Of a stretch of DNA of 56,220 bases, positions 27,807-36,714 are shown piece after piece (the first letter of the stretch is position 1; each line of letters opens with the position of its first letter). Source of the stretch: Sphingopyxis solisilvae. GTDB lineage: Bacteria; Pseudomonadota; Alphaproteobacteria; Sphingomonadales; Sphingomonadaceae. The position numbers and the translations under genes are program-made. The stretch is taken from positions 1 to 56,220 of the forward strand of contig NZ_JADKYM010000018.1 in the NCBI RefSeq assembly GCF_015475875.1, read 5' to 3'. The notes under the pieces were generated by a model. That model saw only the letters and a list, made by a program, of their open reading frames with translations, searched no databases and was not told the DNA's origin.

Positions 27807-30800
27807 CTAGGGCGTCGGCGCGTCCGGCTCAAGGGCGGAACCCGGCAAATTCGCCTTGGTTGCCAGCAAGCCGGGCTTGTGCGCGTCAAGCAGGGCATCG
27901 CCGAGCGGAACCAACCGCGGCGCGGCGGTGTAAAGCAGCGCCGCCGCGACGCACCGCCCCGGAAAAATCACGCGCAGCGCATCGCGATACGCCGCCATCT
28001 GGCGCAGATAGGCGGGCTGAACCGCGGCGGCGTTCTCCGGCACATGCCGCCCGGTCTTGTAATCGATCACCGTCGCCGCCTCATTGGTGACCAGCAGGCG
28101 GTCGACGATCCCCGCCACAACCACGCCGTCGACCACCGCCGACAGCGGCACCTCGGCGAGCGACCCCGGCCCGAACAGCGCCGCATGGGCGGGATTGTCC
28201 AGCACGGCGAGCACCTCATCCACCATCGCCTCGCGCGTCGCCGCGTTGAATTCCGCCGCCTGCACCGCCAGCCAGCGCAGCGCCGCCGCCCGTCGCCGCT
28301 CGGGCGCCACCGGCGGCAACCGCTCGAACAGCGCATGGAGTAACAAACCCCGTGCGACCGCCACTCCGCGCTCGCCGCCTTGCGGCGGCACCGCGACATC
28401 ATCCTCACCCAGCGCCGATGGCGCCAGCGGGCGTGGCGGGCGGGCTTCCTCGGGGGCCATACGGTGGAGCCATTCGGGCAAGGCCGCGGGCGAACGCGCC
28501 GCTGCCTTCGCTTTCTTCGTCTGCGGCGCCCAGCGTCCGGAGTTAACGCGGTAGACGCGGCGCCGACCCCACGCCGAACCGCCATCTTCCCAGTCGCAGC
28601 CCAACCCGTCGAGCGCGCCCGACACCGCGCTGTGCCAGCTCGTTTCGGGAACCGTGCGCTCGGCGGTCTTGGTGACGCCCGCGACGACCAATATCTCCTC
28701 GGCGCGCGTCATCGCGACGTAAAAGAGGCGCCAATGCTCCTCATCCGCTGCGGCCTTGGCTTTGGCATAGGCGTCGGCGAGCGCACCGTGGCGCTCGTCG
28801 GCGCCGATCGGATAGACGGGCAATTTTTCCCACGCCGCGACATCGACGCTGAAGGGACGATGCCCGAACGCCGCATCGTCGGTCGCGTCGGCGAGGATCA
28901 CGATCGGCGCCTGCAAGCCTTTGGCGCCATGGACAGTCATCACGCGCACAACGTCGCTGCGCGCCGCAGTCTGGCGTTTGACGTCGGCAGCACTGCCCTC
29001 GATCGCCGAGAGAAAACCAAGCAGCGAGACGGTCTCCCGCGCCTCGAACGCCAGCGCCTGATTGAGCAGTTCGTCGATCGGGTCGCGGGCCTCGCGCCCC
29101 AACCGCGAGCAAAGCTTGCGCCGCCCGTCGATCGGCCCCGAGAGGATGGTTTCCAGAAAGCGGAACGGCGTCGTATAATCGGCCATCGCGAGGATCTGGC
29201 CGAGCGTCGCCATCGTCGCGGGCGGCATCGTGTCCCGATGGGCGCGCAGATGCGCCCACAATGGTGTCCGGCCGCGGCCCTGAACACGGTCGTATAGTTC
29301 CTCCTGCGTCCAGCCGACCAGCGGCGACACGAGCAGCGCGGCGAGGTTGAGATCGTCGTGCGGTTGCACCGCAAAGCGCATCGCCGCCATCAGGTCCTGG
29401 ACGGCGAGTGGCTGCGTCAGCGCGAAACGGTCGACGCCCGCCACGGGCACATGCAGCGCTTGCAACCGCGCGACGATCCGCGCCGCGAGGTCGCGGCGGC
29501 GGCGGACCAGAATCATGATGTCACCCGGCACGACCGGGCGCCCGTCCCTGCCGTTGGCGATCCAGTCCTGCACTTCGGCGGCGATGGCGCGGGCAAGGCG
29601 CATGCTTGCCGGGTCGCGCGCGGGGGCAGTGGAATCGCCGGCGTCTTCGGCCGCGTCGTCGTCGCCCCCGGTCGCCCCGATCGCCTTGCCGACCGGCAGC
29701 GGCTCCCACAATTCGACCTGTCCGGCATGCGCGTCACGGAACGGGTTATGGGGCGGCTCCGTTCCTTCAAGCCCCATCAGCGCGGTGCCGCCCGCTGCCA
29801 GCCAGGCGTCGGCGACCGCGAGCACCGCCGGGGTCGAACGATAGTTGGAAACGAGATCGACCGCCTCGAAATCCTGCCCGGCGCGTTCGCCGAGTGCGTG
29901 AAACAGGCTGCGCGCGCTGGCAAATGCCTTGGGTTCGGTGCCCTGAAAGCCGAAGATCGCCTGCTTGCGGTCGCCGACGGTGAACAGGGTCCGGGTGCGC
30001 TCCATGTCCTCGCCATGCACCGCGAAAAACTCCTCGGCGAGCGACAGCACGATTCCCCATTGGCGCATGTTGGTGTCCTGCGCCTCGTCGACCAATATAT
30101 GGTCGGTACGCTGGTCCAGCTTGAAACGAACCCATTCGCCAAAGCCGCTGACACGCAACAGCGAGCCCGCCAGGATAATCAGGTCGTCGAAATCGGCGAG
30201 CCCCCGATCGCGCTTGGCGAGCGCATAGGCCTCGGCAAAGCGACTGCCGAGCTTCCACCCCGCCGCCAGTTCGTCGGCTACGCGCATCGCCGTCGCGGTG
30301 CCGCGGAGCGCCGTCGCGGCGTCCACTATGCGCACCGCGCAGTCGACGCAGTCGGTCATCCGGCCCTTGTCGCCCGCAAAGTCGGCGCGAAGCTCGCCCT
30401 TGCCGGTCAGGAAACAGCCGACAAGTTCGTCCAGCATTGCCGCGCGCGCCGCCGCGTCGCCCATCATCCAGCCGACCATCACGTCCGAACAGGCAAGCCC
30501 GGTCTTCGTCCCCCATTCCGCGCCGCTCGCCGCCACCGCCTTGATATCGGCATCGGCAATCGCGCCCCCGGCAAGCTGGTCGATCATCCACGCATCGGGG
30601 TCGCCGCCGGGCAGGCCGAAGGCGCCGCGCAGGTCGTGCGCCGCGGGCGGCAACAGCGCGCCCGGCCCCCCGAATACCGACGCGCAGCGCGACAGAAAGG
30701 ACAGCGCGGCATCGGGGCCGAGCCGCTGCGCCAGCATCGCGGCGGCTGCGCGCAGCGCCGCCTGCTCCTCCCCCGCCGCATCGAGCACGTCGCCAAGTAT

Positions 30801-31307
30801 CTGCCGCTGAAGCGCGCCGGCTTCATCCTCCTCGATCGCACGAAAGCCGGGGAGCAGCTTTGCCTCCAGCGGAAAACTCGCCAGCAAGGTCTGGCAAAAG
30901 CTGTGGATTGTCTGGACGCGGATCGCGCCGCCGGGGCTGTCGATCACGATAGCGAACAAAGACCGGGCGCGGGCGATCAGCGCCGGGACCCCATGGTCGT
31001 AGCCGAGCAGATCGAGGTCGATCCCCAGCGCCTGCAGGTCGAGCCGCAATTCGCCCTCGTCCATCCGCACCCACATCGCCAGCCGCTCGTGGATACGGTG
31101 CGCCATTTCGGCGGCGCCCGCCTTGGTGAAGGTGATACACAGGATTGCCTCCGGCGACACGCCGTCGAGCAACAGGCGCAGCACGCGCGCCGACAGCACT
31201 TGCGTCTTGCCGGTCCCCGCCGAAGCGCCGAGCCAGACGTGGCGTGCGGGATCGGCCGCAGCACGCTGGCGCGGATCAAGCGCCGCGAGCGTCGCGGGGC
31301 GGGTCAT
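27807..31307 (-). CDS. addA: Double-strand break repair helicase-nuclease AddA
   Basis: 1166 residues from the ATG at 31307, which overlaps the addB stop (ATGA). UvrD-type helicase: Walker A 'GASAGTGKTQVLSARVLRLL', motif Ia 'ITFTKAGAAEMAHRI', motif II 'ILVDEAQDTNMRQW', and late motifs 'VMTVHGAKGLQAPIVILADA' and 'FYVAMTRAEEILVV'. A C-terminal PD-(D/E)XK nuclease carries 'ATVIDYKTGRHVPE'. With AddB it resects DNA ends at breaks and loads RecA. All core motifs look intact. Confidence 0.96.
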   Translation of the reverse strand: MTRPATLAALDPRQRAAADPARHVWLGASAGTGKTQVLSARVLRLLLDGVSPEAILCITFTKAGAAEMAHRIHERLAMWVRMDEGELRLDLQALGIDLDLLGYDHGVPALIARARSLFAIVIDSPGGAIRVQTIHSFCQTLLASFPLEAKLLPGFRAIEEDEAGALQRQILGDVLDAAGEEQAALRAAAAMLAQRLGPDAALSFLSRCASVFGGPGALLPPAAHDLRGAFGLPGGDPDAWMIDQLAGGAIADADIKAVAASGAEWGTKTGLACSDVMVGWMMGDAAARAAMLDELVGCFLTGKGELRADFAGDKGRMTDCVDCAVRIVDAATALRGTATAMRVADELAAGWKLGSRFAEAYALAKRDRGLADFDDLIILAGSLLRVSGFGEWVRFKLDQRTDHILVDEAQDTNMRQWGIVLSLAEEFFAVHGEDMERTRTLFTVGDRKQAIFGFQGTEPKAFASARSLFHALGERAGQDFEAVDLVSNYRSTPAVLAVADAWLAAGGTALMGLEGTEPPHNPFRDAHAGQVELWEPLPVGKAIGATGGDDDAAEDAGDSTAPARDPASMRLARAIAAEVQDWIANGRDGRPVVPGDIMILVRRRRDLAARIVARLQALHVPVAGVDRFALTQPLAVQDLMAAMRFAVQPHDDLNLAALLVSPLVGWTQEELYDRVQGRGRTPLWAHLRAHRDTMPPATMATLGQILAMADYTTPFRFLETILSGPIDGRRKLCSRLGREARDPIDELLNQALAFEARETVSLLGFLSAIEGSAADVKRQTAARSDVVRVMTVHGAKGLQAPIVILADATDDAAFGHRPFSVDVAAWEKLPVYPIGADERHGALADAYAKAKAAADEEHWRLFYVAMTRAEEILVVAGVTKTAERTVPETSWHSAVSGALDGLGCDWEDGGSAWGRRRVYRVNSGRWAPQTKKAKAAARSPAALPEWLHRMAPEEARPPRPLAPSALGEDDVAVPPQGGERGVAVARGLLLHALFERLPPVAPERRRAAALRWLAVQAAEFNAATREAMVDEVLAVLDNPAHAALFGPGSLAEVPLSAVVDGVVVAGIVDRLLVTNEAATVIDYKTGRHVPENAAAVQPAYLRQMAAYRDALRVIFPGRCVAAALLYTAAPRLVPLGDALLDAHKPGLLATKANLPGSALEPDAPTP

Positions 31308-34276
31308 GCGCCGTCCTCGCCGCGCCCGAACCATTCATCGCGGCGCATCAGCTGGTCGTAATCGCCAAAGGTCGCGTTGTCCCCCGGCACGAAGGGCGCG
31401 TCGCCGAACAGGTAGCGCGCGGCCAGCCCGGCCAGCGCATCGGCGGCATGATCGACCGCCTCCCCCGCGCATTTAAGGTCGCTGCGCGGGCCATAGGTCG
31501 ACGAAATCTTCCCTGCACCGCCCGCCTTGCGGTCCGGTCGCAAGCTCCAATATTCGAGCGCGCCGATTTCCGCTGCATCCACGCCCTTCATCCCACCCTG
31601 CTGCCCGATCAGGCCGAGCAGGCCAAGCTGATTGTCGAGCCGGTCGAACGCCGCTTTGGCGGTTGGCGCCCCGCCGGTCTTGTAATCGACAATCGCGAGG
31701 CGTCCGTCGGGCAACCGGTCGATGCGGTCGGCCTTGCCGGTCAGGGTGACGCCGTCAAGCGCGATCTCTCCCCACGCTTCAGCTTTCAACGCCGTGCGTC
31801 CTTCGGCGTCAATCAATTGCCGCGCCGCCCAGCGCAGCGCCGGTTCGATGCGCGGCAGCCAAAAGGCGCGCGCAATGGCGTCGAGAGCGGGATCGCTTGC
31901 CAGTGCCGCCAGTTCGGCCTCGAACGCCTCCGCGGTCGCCCCGGCGCGTACCCACCGTTCGAACAGCGCATGGACCCGCGTTCCGCGCCAGCGCGGATCG
32001 GGCGCAGCGCTGAGCGGTGCGAGCGGCGACAGGCCGAGGATCTGGTTCGCATAATAAGCGAACGGGTCGCGCGCGAGCCGGTCAACCGCGGTCACGCTGA
32101 TCCGGCGCGGGCGAGCGTCGGCAGGCGGTACGGGGCGGGGTTTGGCGGCGGGGCGAGCACTGCCGGAAGGAAGGTCGATGCGCGCCGCAAGATCGGTCAG
32201 CGGGATGCCGCCCGGCACCGGTTGGGCAAGCTCGCCCGCGAGCGCGGTCAGCCGCAGCCAGAAGCGCGACGCGACCGCCGGGTCGCCGCCGCTGCGCTGT
32301 GCGCGTGTCACAACGATATCGCCCGCACCCAGCGCGCTCGCAAAGTCATGCGCTGCCATCCCCTGCTGCCGCTCGGCGGCGGGCAGACCGACCAGGCGGC
32401 GGATGCCGGGTGCCAGCCAGGGATCGGGCTGCGTCGCTGCGGGCCAGCGCCCCTCGTCGAGCCCGCCCAAGATCATCAGGTCGGCGCGCTGCAACCGCGC
32501 CTCGAGCAGCCCCCAGATGAACAGCCGCGGATGCCCGCCATAGGGCGGCCGAACGCTCGCTTCGCCGAGCAATTGGCCGAGCATTGCGGGGAAATCTGCT
32601 GGATCGACGCGCGCCGGACCCGCGCCGCGCGCGAGCGTCCAGCGGTCGAACAGGTCGGCCAGCATCCGCCCCGCCGGCCCGGTCCACACCGCCTCGTCGG
32701 CCAGCCATTCCAGCCCGTTTTGAAGTGCGGCGAGCAGGTGGTCGGGCGCCACCGACGGGCTGGCGAAGGGAGCGAGCATGGGCGCAAGCGCCGCTGCCAT
32801 GTCGTGCCACCATGGCGCCAGTTCGACCGCGAGCGCATGGCCGCGTGCGTCGGGGTCCGCGGCGAGCGCGGCGATCCGCGCCGATACCCCCGCCCAGCCG
32901 GGTGCAAGCCCCGGTTCGCGGAGCAACAGGTCGAGCCGCCGCACCGCATCGAGCCAGGCGGTTCGGTCCTCGCCCTTGCGGACGAGCGGGTGCGAAAGCA
33001 GCGCGATCAGCGCGACCGGATCGAAATCGGCCGCCAGTTCGGCAAGCAGCAGCGCGAGCGCGCCGGACGGCGTACGCCCCAGCGGCTGCCCCGCGCTGTC
33101 ATCGACGGCAATCCCCCAGCGCGCGAGCGCCGCCGCGACCCGCTCGGCCAGCGCGCGGTCAGGGGTCACCAGCGCCGCGGTGCGCCCCGGCGTCTCGACC
33201 GTGTGACGCATCAGTAGCGCGATTCCCTGCGCCTCCTGCGCATCGTCGGAAAAGGTTGCGCCAGTGATCCCGGCGGTCGCGGGCTTGAGGTCCCCCGCCG
33301 CCTGCCACTGCGCGGTATAGTCGGCCGGCGCGAACAGCAACGATACGAAAGACGCGCGCGTATCGGGACCATCGAACGACGACACCGCGGCCCATTCGGC
33401 AACCTCTTCCCGCGCGACGCCCATGCGGTCGAGCAACAGCTTCAGATGATATTGCGGATGCGTTTCCAGCGGCCGCGCCGCCCGGTCGGTGCCGGGTGCG
33501 GTTGGGCCCAGCGCCTCCCACTCCGCTGCTGCCATCGCGGTGTCAACGCCCGGGAACACGACCATGCCGAGGTCCATGTCGGCGACGGTGCGCAGCAGCC
33601 TTGCGATGGCCGGCGCCGCGGTGGTGATGCCCGCCGCCACGACGAAGCGCCCCGGCGGGGTCGCCCGCCAGCCCGCCGCGACGCGGTCGAGCAGCGCGTT
33701 GCGGCGCGCCGCGCGGTCGGTGTGCCCCGTCGCCGCGAGTACGTCCGGCCAATGATCGACAAGCAGGCGCAGCCGGTCCAGCGACGCGCGCCAGTGGTCG
33801 GCAAAGGCGCCAAGATCAAGATCGACGAGCGCCGACGCCGGGACCTCCTCATAATGCAGCTGGTCTATGACACGCGCGAGGCCGCCCGCCAGTTGAAAGG
33901 CGGCGGCGCCCGTCACCCGCGGCTCGCCCTCGGGCGTGTATCGCTCGATCAGCCCGGCGAGTAGCAGGCGGCGGCGCAGCGGTTCGATCGCCGGGGGCAG
34001 CGGCGCTTCCATATCGATCGCATCGAGCGCCAGTGCGACATTCTCGTCGAGATCGGCGTCGCCGATCACCGCCAGCCGCGGCATCAGCAACCCCGCCCCG
34101 CCGGCGCGCACAAACGCCGCCTGCACCGCGCTGCGCGCGCGGTTGCTGGGCAGCAGGATCGACCCTTCGGCGAGTCCCAACGCGCCATCGGCAAAGCGGT
34201 CGATCAGGCCTGCGGCGAGGGCATCGGCGAACGCCCGCTGGACGGGGATAGAAAAGACGGTGGGGGATGTCGTCAT
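31304..34276 (-). CDS. addB: Double-strand break repair protein AddB
   Basis: 990 residues. The C-terminal nuclease domain is visible ('ISVTAVDRLARDPFAYYANQ', 'HALFERWV', 'GRLAIVDYKTGGAPTAKAAF'). No canonical GKT/S P-loop is seen near the N-terminus, where 'SILLPSNRARSAVQAAF' occupies the equivalent place, as in alphaproteobacterial AddB. Only one Cys occurs in the protein, so the four-Cys iron-sulfur cluster of Bacillus AddB cannot form. It partners AddA in DNA end resection. It is preceded by a palindromic element that separates it from murU. Confidence 0.94.
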   Translation of the reverse strand: MTTSPTVFSIPVQRAFADALAAGLIDRFADGALGLAEGSILLPSNRARSAVQAAFVRAGGAGLLMPRLAVIGDADLDENVALALDAIDMEAPLPPAIEPLRRRLLLAGLIERYTPEGEPRVTGAAAFQLAGGLARVIDQLHYEEVPASALVDLDLGAFADHWRASLDRLRLLVDHWPDVLAATGHTDRAARRNALLDRVAAGWRATPPGRFVVAAGITTAAPAIARLLRTVADMDLGMVVFPGVDTAMAAAEWEALGPTAPGTDRAARPLETHPQYHLKLLLDRMGVAREEVAEWAAVSSFDGPDTRASFVSLLFAPADYTAQWQAAGDLKPATAGITGATFSDDAQEAQGIALLMRHTVETPGRTAALVTPDRALAERVAAALARWGIAVDDSAGQPLGRTPSGALALLLAELAADFDPVALIALLSHPLVRKGEDRTAWLDAVRRLDLLLREPGLAPGWAGVSARIAALAADPDARGHALAVELAPWWHDMAAALAPMLAPFASPSVAPDHLLAALQNGLEWLADEAVWTGPAGRMLADLFDRWTLARGAGPARVDPADFPAMLGQLLGEASVRPPYGGHPRLFIWGLLEARLQRADLMILGGLDEGRWPAATQPDPWLAPGIRRLVGLPAAERQQGMAAHDFASALGAGDIVVTRAQRSGGDPAVASRFWLRLTALAGELAQPVPGGIPLTDLAARIDLPSGSARPAAKPRPVPPADARPRRISVTAVDRLARDPFAYYANQILGLSPLAPLSAAPDPRWRGTRVHALFERWVRAGATAEAFEAELAALASDPALDAIARAFWLPRIEPALRWAARQLIDAEGRTALKAEAWGEIALDGVTLTGKADRIDRLPDGRLAIVDYKTGGAPTAKAAFDRLDNQLGLLGLIGQQGGMKGVDAAEIGALEYWSLRPDRKAGGAGKISSTYGPRSDLKCAGEAVDHAADALAGLAARYLFGDAPFVPGDNATFGDYDQLMRRDEWFGRGEDGA

Positions 34277-34319
34277 GCGACCTGGTTATTCAAGGCTTGA
34301 CGCCGATACGCAACCCGCT

Positions 34320-34451
34320 CCTCCCCGTCGCGAAGCCATGGGGAGGTGGCAGCGCGAAGCGCTGACGGAGGGGCAAGGACGCGACGTCGCTGCCCCTCCA
34401 CCATTCGCTTCGCGAACGGTCCCCCTCCCCATCGCTGCGCGACAGGGAGGA
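34320..34451. repeat. Dispersed ~133-bp palindromic element, copy 4 (opposite orientation)
   Basis: Complete copy with the inner blocks reversed relative to 17681: 'ggaggtggcagcgcgaagcg' on the left and 'cgcttcgcgaacggtccccc' on the right. It lies between murU and addB. Confidence 0.9.
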
Positions 34452-34459
34452 TCAAGCTG

Positions 34460-35179
34460 TCAAACCTCACCCAGCGCCGCTTCGGTCGGCGCGATGCGCG
34501 CCGGGGTGCCGACGTCGAACCATTGCCCCATGTGCGACAGTCCGAACAGTCGCCCCGCAGCGATCGCGCGGTCCCACAGGATGTTGGTCGAAAACGCCCC
34601 TGCAGGCGCGTCGCTCAACAGGCGCGGCGAGATCAGCTGGATGCCGGTGTACACGAACGGCGCAATCCGCCCGGGCTTGCGGCGCGACAGGAGCCCCGAA
34701 GGGTCCATATGAAAATCGCCGCGGCCGCCATGCCCGGTGGCGCTCGCCTGCCGGATCAGCAGCAGCAGCGCGTCCATCCGCGTCCCGTCCCAATGGCGCG
34801 CGAGGTGGCGGATGCTGTCCACCGGCCCGTCGGTCCAGATATTGTCGCTGTTGACGATCAGGATCGGATCGCCGGACAGCTGCGGCAGCGCCTTGACCAT
34901 CCCGCCCCCGGTTTCGAGCAGCAGGTCGCGCTCGTCCGAAATGCCGATCGTGAAGCTGCGTTTTTGCGCCGCCAGATGCGCTTCGAGGGCGTCGGCGAGA
35001 TAATGGACGTTGACCACGACATGCCCGATTCCCGCCGCCTCGATCCGGTCGAGGCTGTGGTCGATCAGCGCCTTGCCCGCGACGCGCACCAGCGGCTTGG
35101 GCCGTGTCGCGGTCAGGGGGCGCATGCGCTTGCCCAGCCCCGCCGCCATCACCATTGCGCTTTCGATTTTGGCTTCCAT
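34460..35179 (-). CDS. murU: N-acetylmuramate alpha-1-phosphate uridylyltransferase-like nucleotidyltransferase
   Basis: 239 residues from the ATG at 35179, whose A overlaps the amgK stop (TGATG). The sugar-nucleotide transferase signature is 'AAGLGKRMRPLTATRPKPLV', followed by 'DERDLLLETGGGMVKALPQL' and metal-binding 'LIVNSDNIW'. In Pseudomonas the AmgK-MurU pair converts MurNAc to UDP-MurNAc, bypassing MurA and lowering sensitivity to fosfomycin. Coupling with an AmgK-type kinase strongly supports the same role. A mannose-1-phosphate guanylyltransferase is the main alternative from sequence alone. Confidence 0.88.
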   Translation of the reverse strand: MEAKIESAMVMAAGLGKRMRPLTATRPKPLVRVAGKALIDHSLDRIEAAGIGHVVVNVHYLADALEAHLAAQKRSFTIGISDERDLLLETGGGMVKALPQLSGDPILIVNSDNIWTDGPVDSIRHLARHWDGTRMDALLLLIRQASATGHGGRGDFHMDPSGLLSRRKPGRIAPFVYTGIQLISPRLLSDAPAGAFSTNILWDRAIAAGRLFGLSHMGQWFDVGTPARIAPTEAALGEV

Positions 35180-36159
35180 CACCACGCCGCCGCACGCTTG
35201 TCGGCGGGGATATTTTCGTCGAACCACGCCCGCACCGGTGCCAGTCCCGGATACGCCAGATCGCGTTCGAGCAGCCCCCACATCCGCGGCTGGAACTGGC
35301 GATACCCCGGCTTGCCGTCGCGTTTCCACAGCCGCACGAACACCCCCAGGATGCGCGTGTTGCGCTGCGCCGCCAGCGCCCAATAGGCGCTTTCGATATC
35401 CTGCCCGGTCGCGCCTTGGTAACGCGCCAGCATCGCCGCCTCGACCGCCGGCGTGACGTCGCGCCGCGCATCCTCGAGCACCGAAGCGAGATCATAGGCC
35501 GGGTGGCCGATCAGCGCGTCCTGAAAATCGAGCAGGCCATAGTGCGCGACCCCCGTCTTGCCCGCGACGAGCATGATATTTTCGGCGTGATAATCGCGCA
35601 GCACGGTGACGCGCGGCAGCCCGTCGTGCTCGACCGGGGTCAGTGCCGCTTCCCAAGCAGCGCGAAAGGCCTCACGGTCGACGTCGATCCCCAGCGTCGG
35701 GCAATACCAGTCGCTGAATAGCATCACCTCGTCGAGCCACTGTTCGAGCCCCAGCACCGGCAGTCCGGGCATCGGCGGCCGCGTATGAAGGTGGACGAGC
35801 AGGTCGGTCACCCCGGCGTACAAATCGACCTCGCGGTGCAGCGCCGCATCGGCCGTTTCGCGCAGCCGCACATCGCCAAAATCCTCGATCAGCAGCAGCC
35901 CCTGCGCCAGATCGCGCGCAAAAATCGTCGGCGCGGTCAGCCCCTCGCCGCACAAATATTCGGCCACCGCGATGAACGGCCGCGGATCCTCGTGCGGCGG
36001 CGGCGCGTCCATCAGTACCGCCTGCCGCGCGCCATCAACGACGCGAAAATAGCGCCGGAACGACGCATCGCCGGCAAGCGGCAAAATCTGGGCATCGCCC
36101 CAGCCATGCGCGGCAAGGAATGCCGGGGCATGGGCGGGCGGAATCATCGGAGCGGCCAT
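35179..36159 (-). CDS. amgK: AmgK-like N-acetylmuramate/N-acetylglucosamine anomeric kinase
   Basis: 326 residues from the ATG at 36159 (GGGGAG close upstream); the ATG at 36147 gives an ATGA overlap with tsaE and 322 residues. Aminoglycoside-phosphotransferase fold: the nucleotide/phosphate part has 'LAGDASFRRYFRVV', the catalytic loop 'VLRDYHAENIML' and metal Asp in 'GLLDFQDALIGHPAYDLAS'. AmgK phosphorylates recycled cell-wall amino sugars at C1 for MurU, the next gene. It belongs to the tsaE-amgK-murU operon. Confidence 0.88.
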   Translation of the reverse strand: MAAPMIPPAHAPAFLAAHGWGDAQILPLAGDASFRRYFRVVDGARQAVLMDAPPPHEDPRPFIAVAEYLCGEGLTAPTIFARDLAQGLLLIEDFGDVRLRETADAALHREVDLYAGVTDLLVHLHTRPPMPGLPVLGLEQWLDEVMLFSDWYCPTLGIDVDREAFRAAWEAALTPVEHDGLPRVTVLRDYHAENIMLVAGKTGVAHYGLLDFQDALIGHPAYDLASVLEDARRDVTPAVEAAMLARYQGATGQDIESAYWALAAQRNTRILGVFVRLWKRDGKPGYRQFQPRMWGLLERDLAYPGLAPVRAWFDENIPADKRAAAW

Positions 36160-36593
36160 CGGCTCCCCCAAGACGTCGGCACGTCGGCTGTCAAGACGCG
36201 CGCGGCGCCGCCGCCTGAAATCGTGATCGACAGCGCATCGGGCCAGCCCCGTGCCCCCAGCCGGTCGGGCCATTCGATGAGCAGCGCGCCGTCGTAGAGG
36301 TAATCGTCTAGGCCCAGCTCGATCAGCTCGTCTTGATCCTCGATCCGGTACAGGTCGACATGCGCGATCGGCAGATCGACTTCGGGCGGCGCATAGGGCT
36401 GGACGATCGCAAAGGTCGGGCTGGGCGCCTCGCCCGCCAGCCCGCGCGCCTTCAGCATCGCCCGCGCCAGCGTCGTCTTGCCTGCCCCAAGGTCGCCCGA
36501 CAGCAGCACGACGTCGCCGGGGATCAGCGCTGCGCCAATCTCCGCGCCGATGCGATCGGCTTCGTCAAGATTATAGGAACGAGTGAAATTCAT
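36144..36593 (-). CDS. tsaE: tRNA threonylcarbamoyladenosine biosynthesis ATPase TsaE
   Basis: 149 residues. The P-loop 'LSGDLGAGKTTLARAMLKA' and the family segment 'SPTFAIVQPYAPPEVDLPIA' followed by 'HVDLYRIEDQDELIELGLDD' and 'LLIEWPDRLG' are diagnostic. TsaE works with TsaB and TsaD to make t6A37 in ANN-decoding tRNAs and is normally essential. The start at 36593 gives the common 'MNFTRSYNLDEADRIG'. It overlaps amgK and follows divL by 121 bases; this order recurs in Alphaproteobacteria. Confidence 0.94.
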   Translation of the reverse strand: MNFTRSYNLDEADRIGAEIGAALIPGDVVLLSGDLGAGKTTLARAMLKARGLAGEAPSPTFAIVQPYAPPEVDLPIAHVDLYRIEDQDELIELGLDDYLYDGALLIEWPDRLGARGWPDALSITISGGGAARVLTADVPTSWGSRWPLR

Positions 36594-36714
36594 AAAAGGC
36601 GCCGCGCCCTTTCCAATGCAAGCGCCCATCTCCGGTCGGCGCAATGTTGAAGGAGCGGGAGATGAATCCCTGCCTTCGCAGGGAAACAAGCAGAAAGGAG
36701 GCGGGCGAGGGTCG

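Noticed and set aside
29358..31361. Very long plus-strand open frame opposite addA
   Set aside because: It is antisense to intact helicase motifs, has Arg/Pro/His-rich sequence with no family features, and arises from high third-position GC. Similar shadows at 8773-10377, 15938-17860, 31145-33217, 36583-38532 and 52996-54786 were dropped for the same reason.
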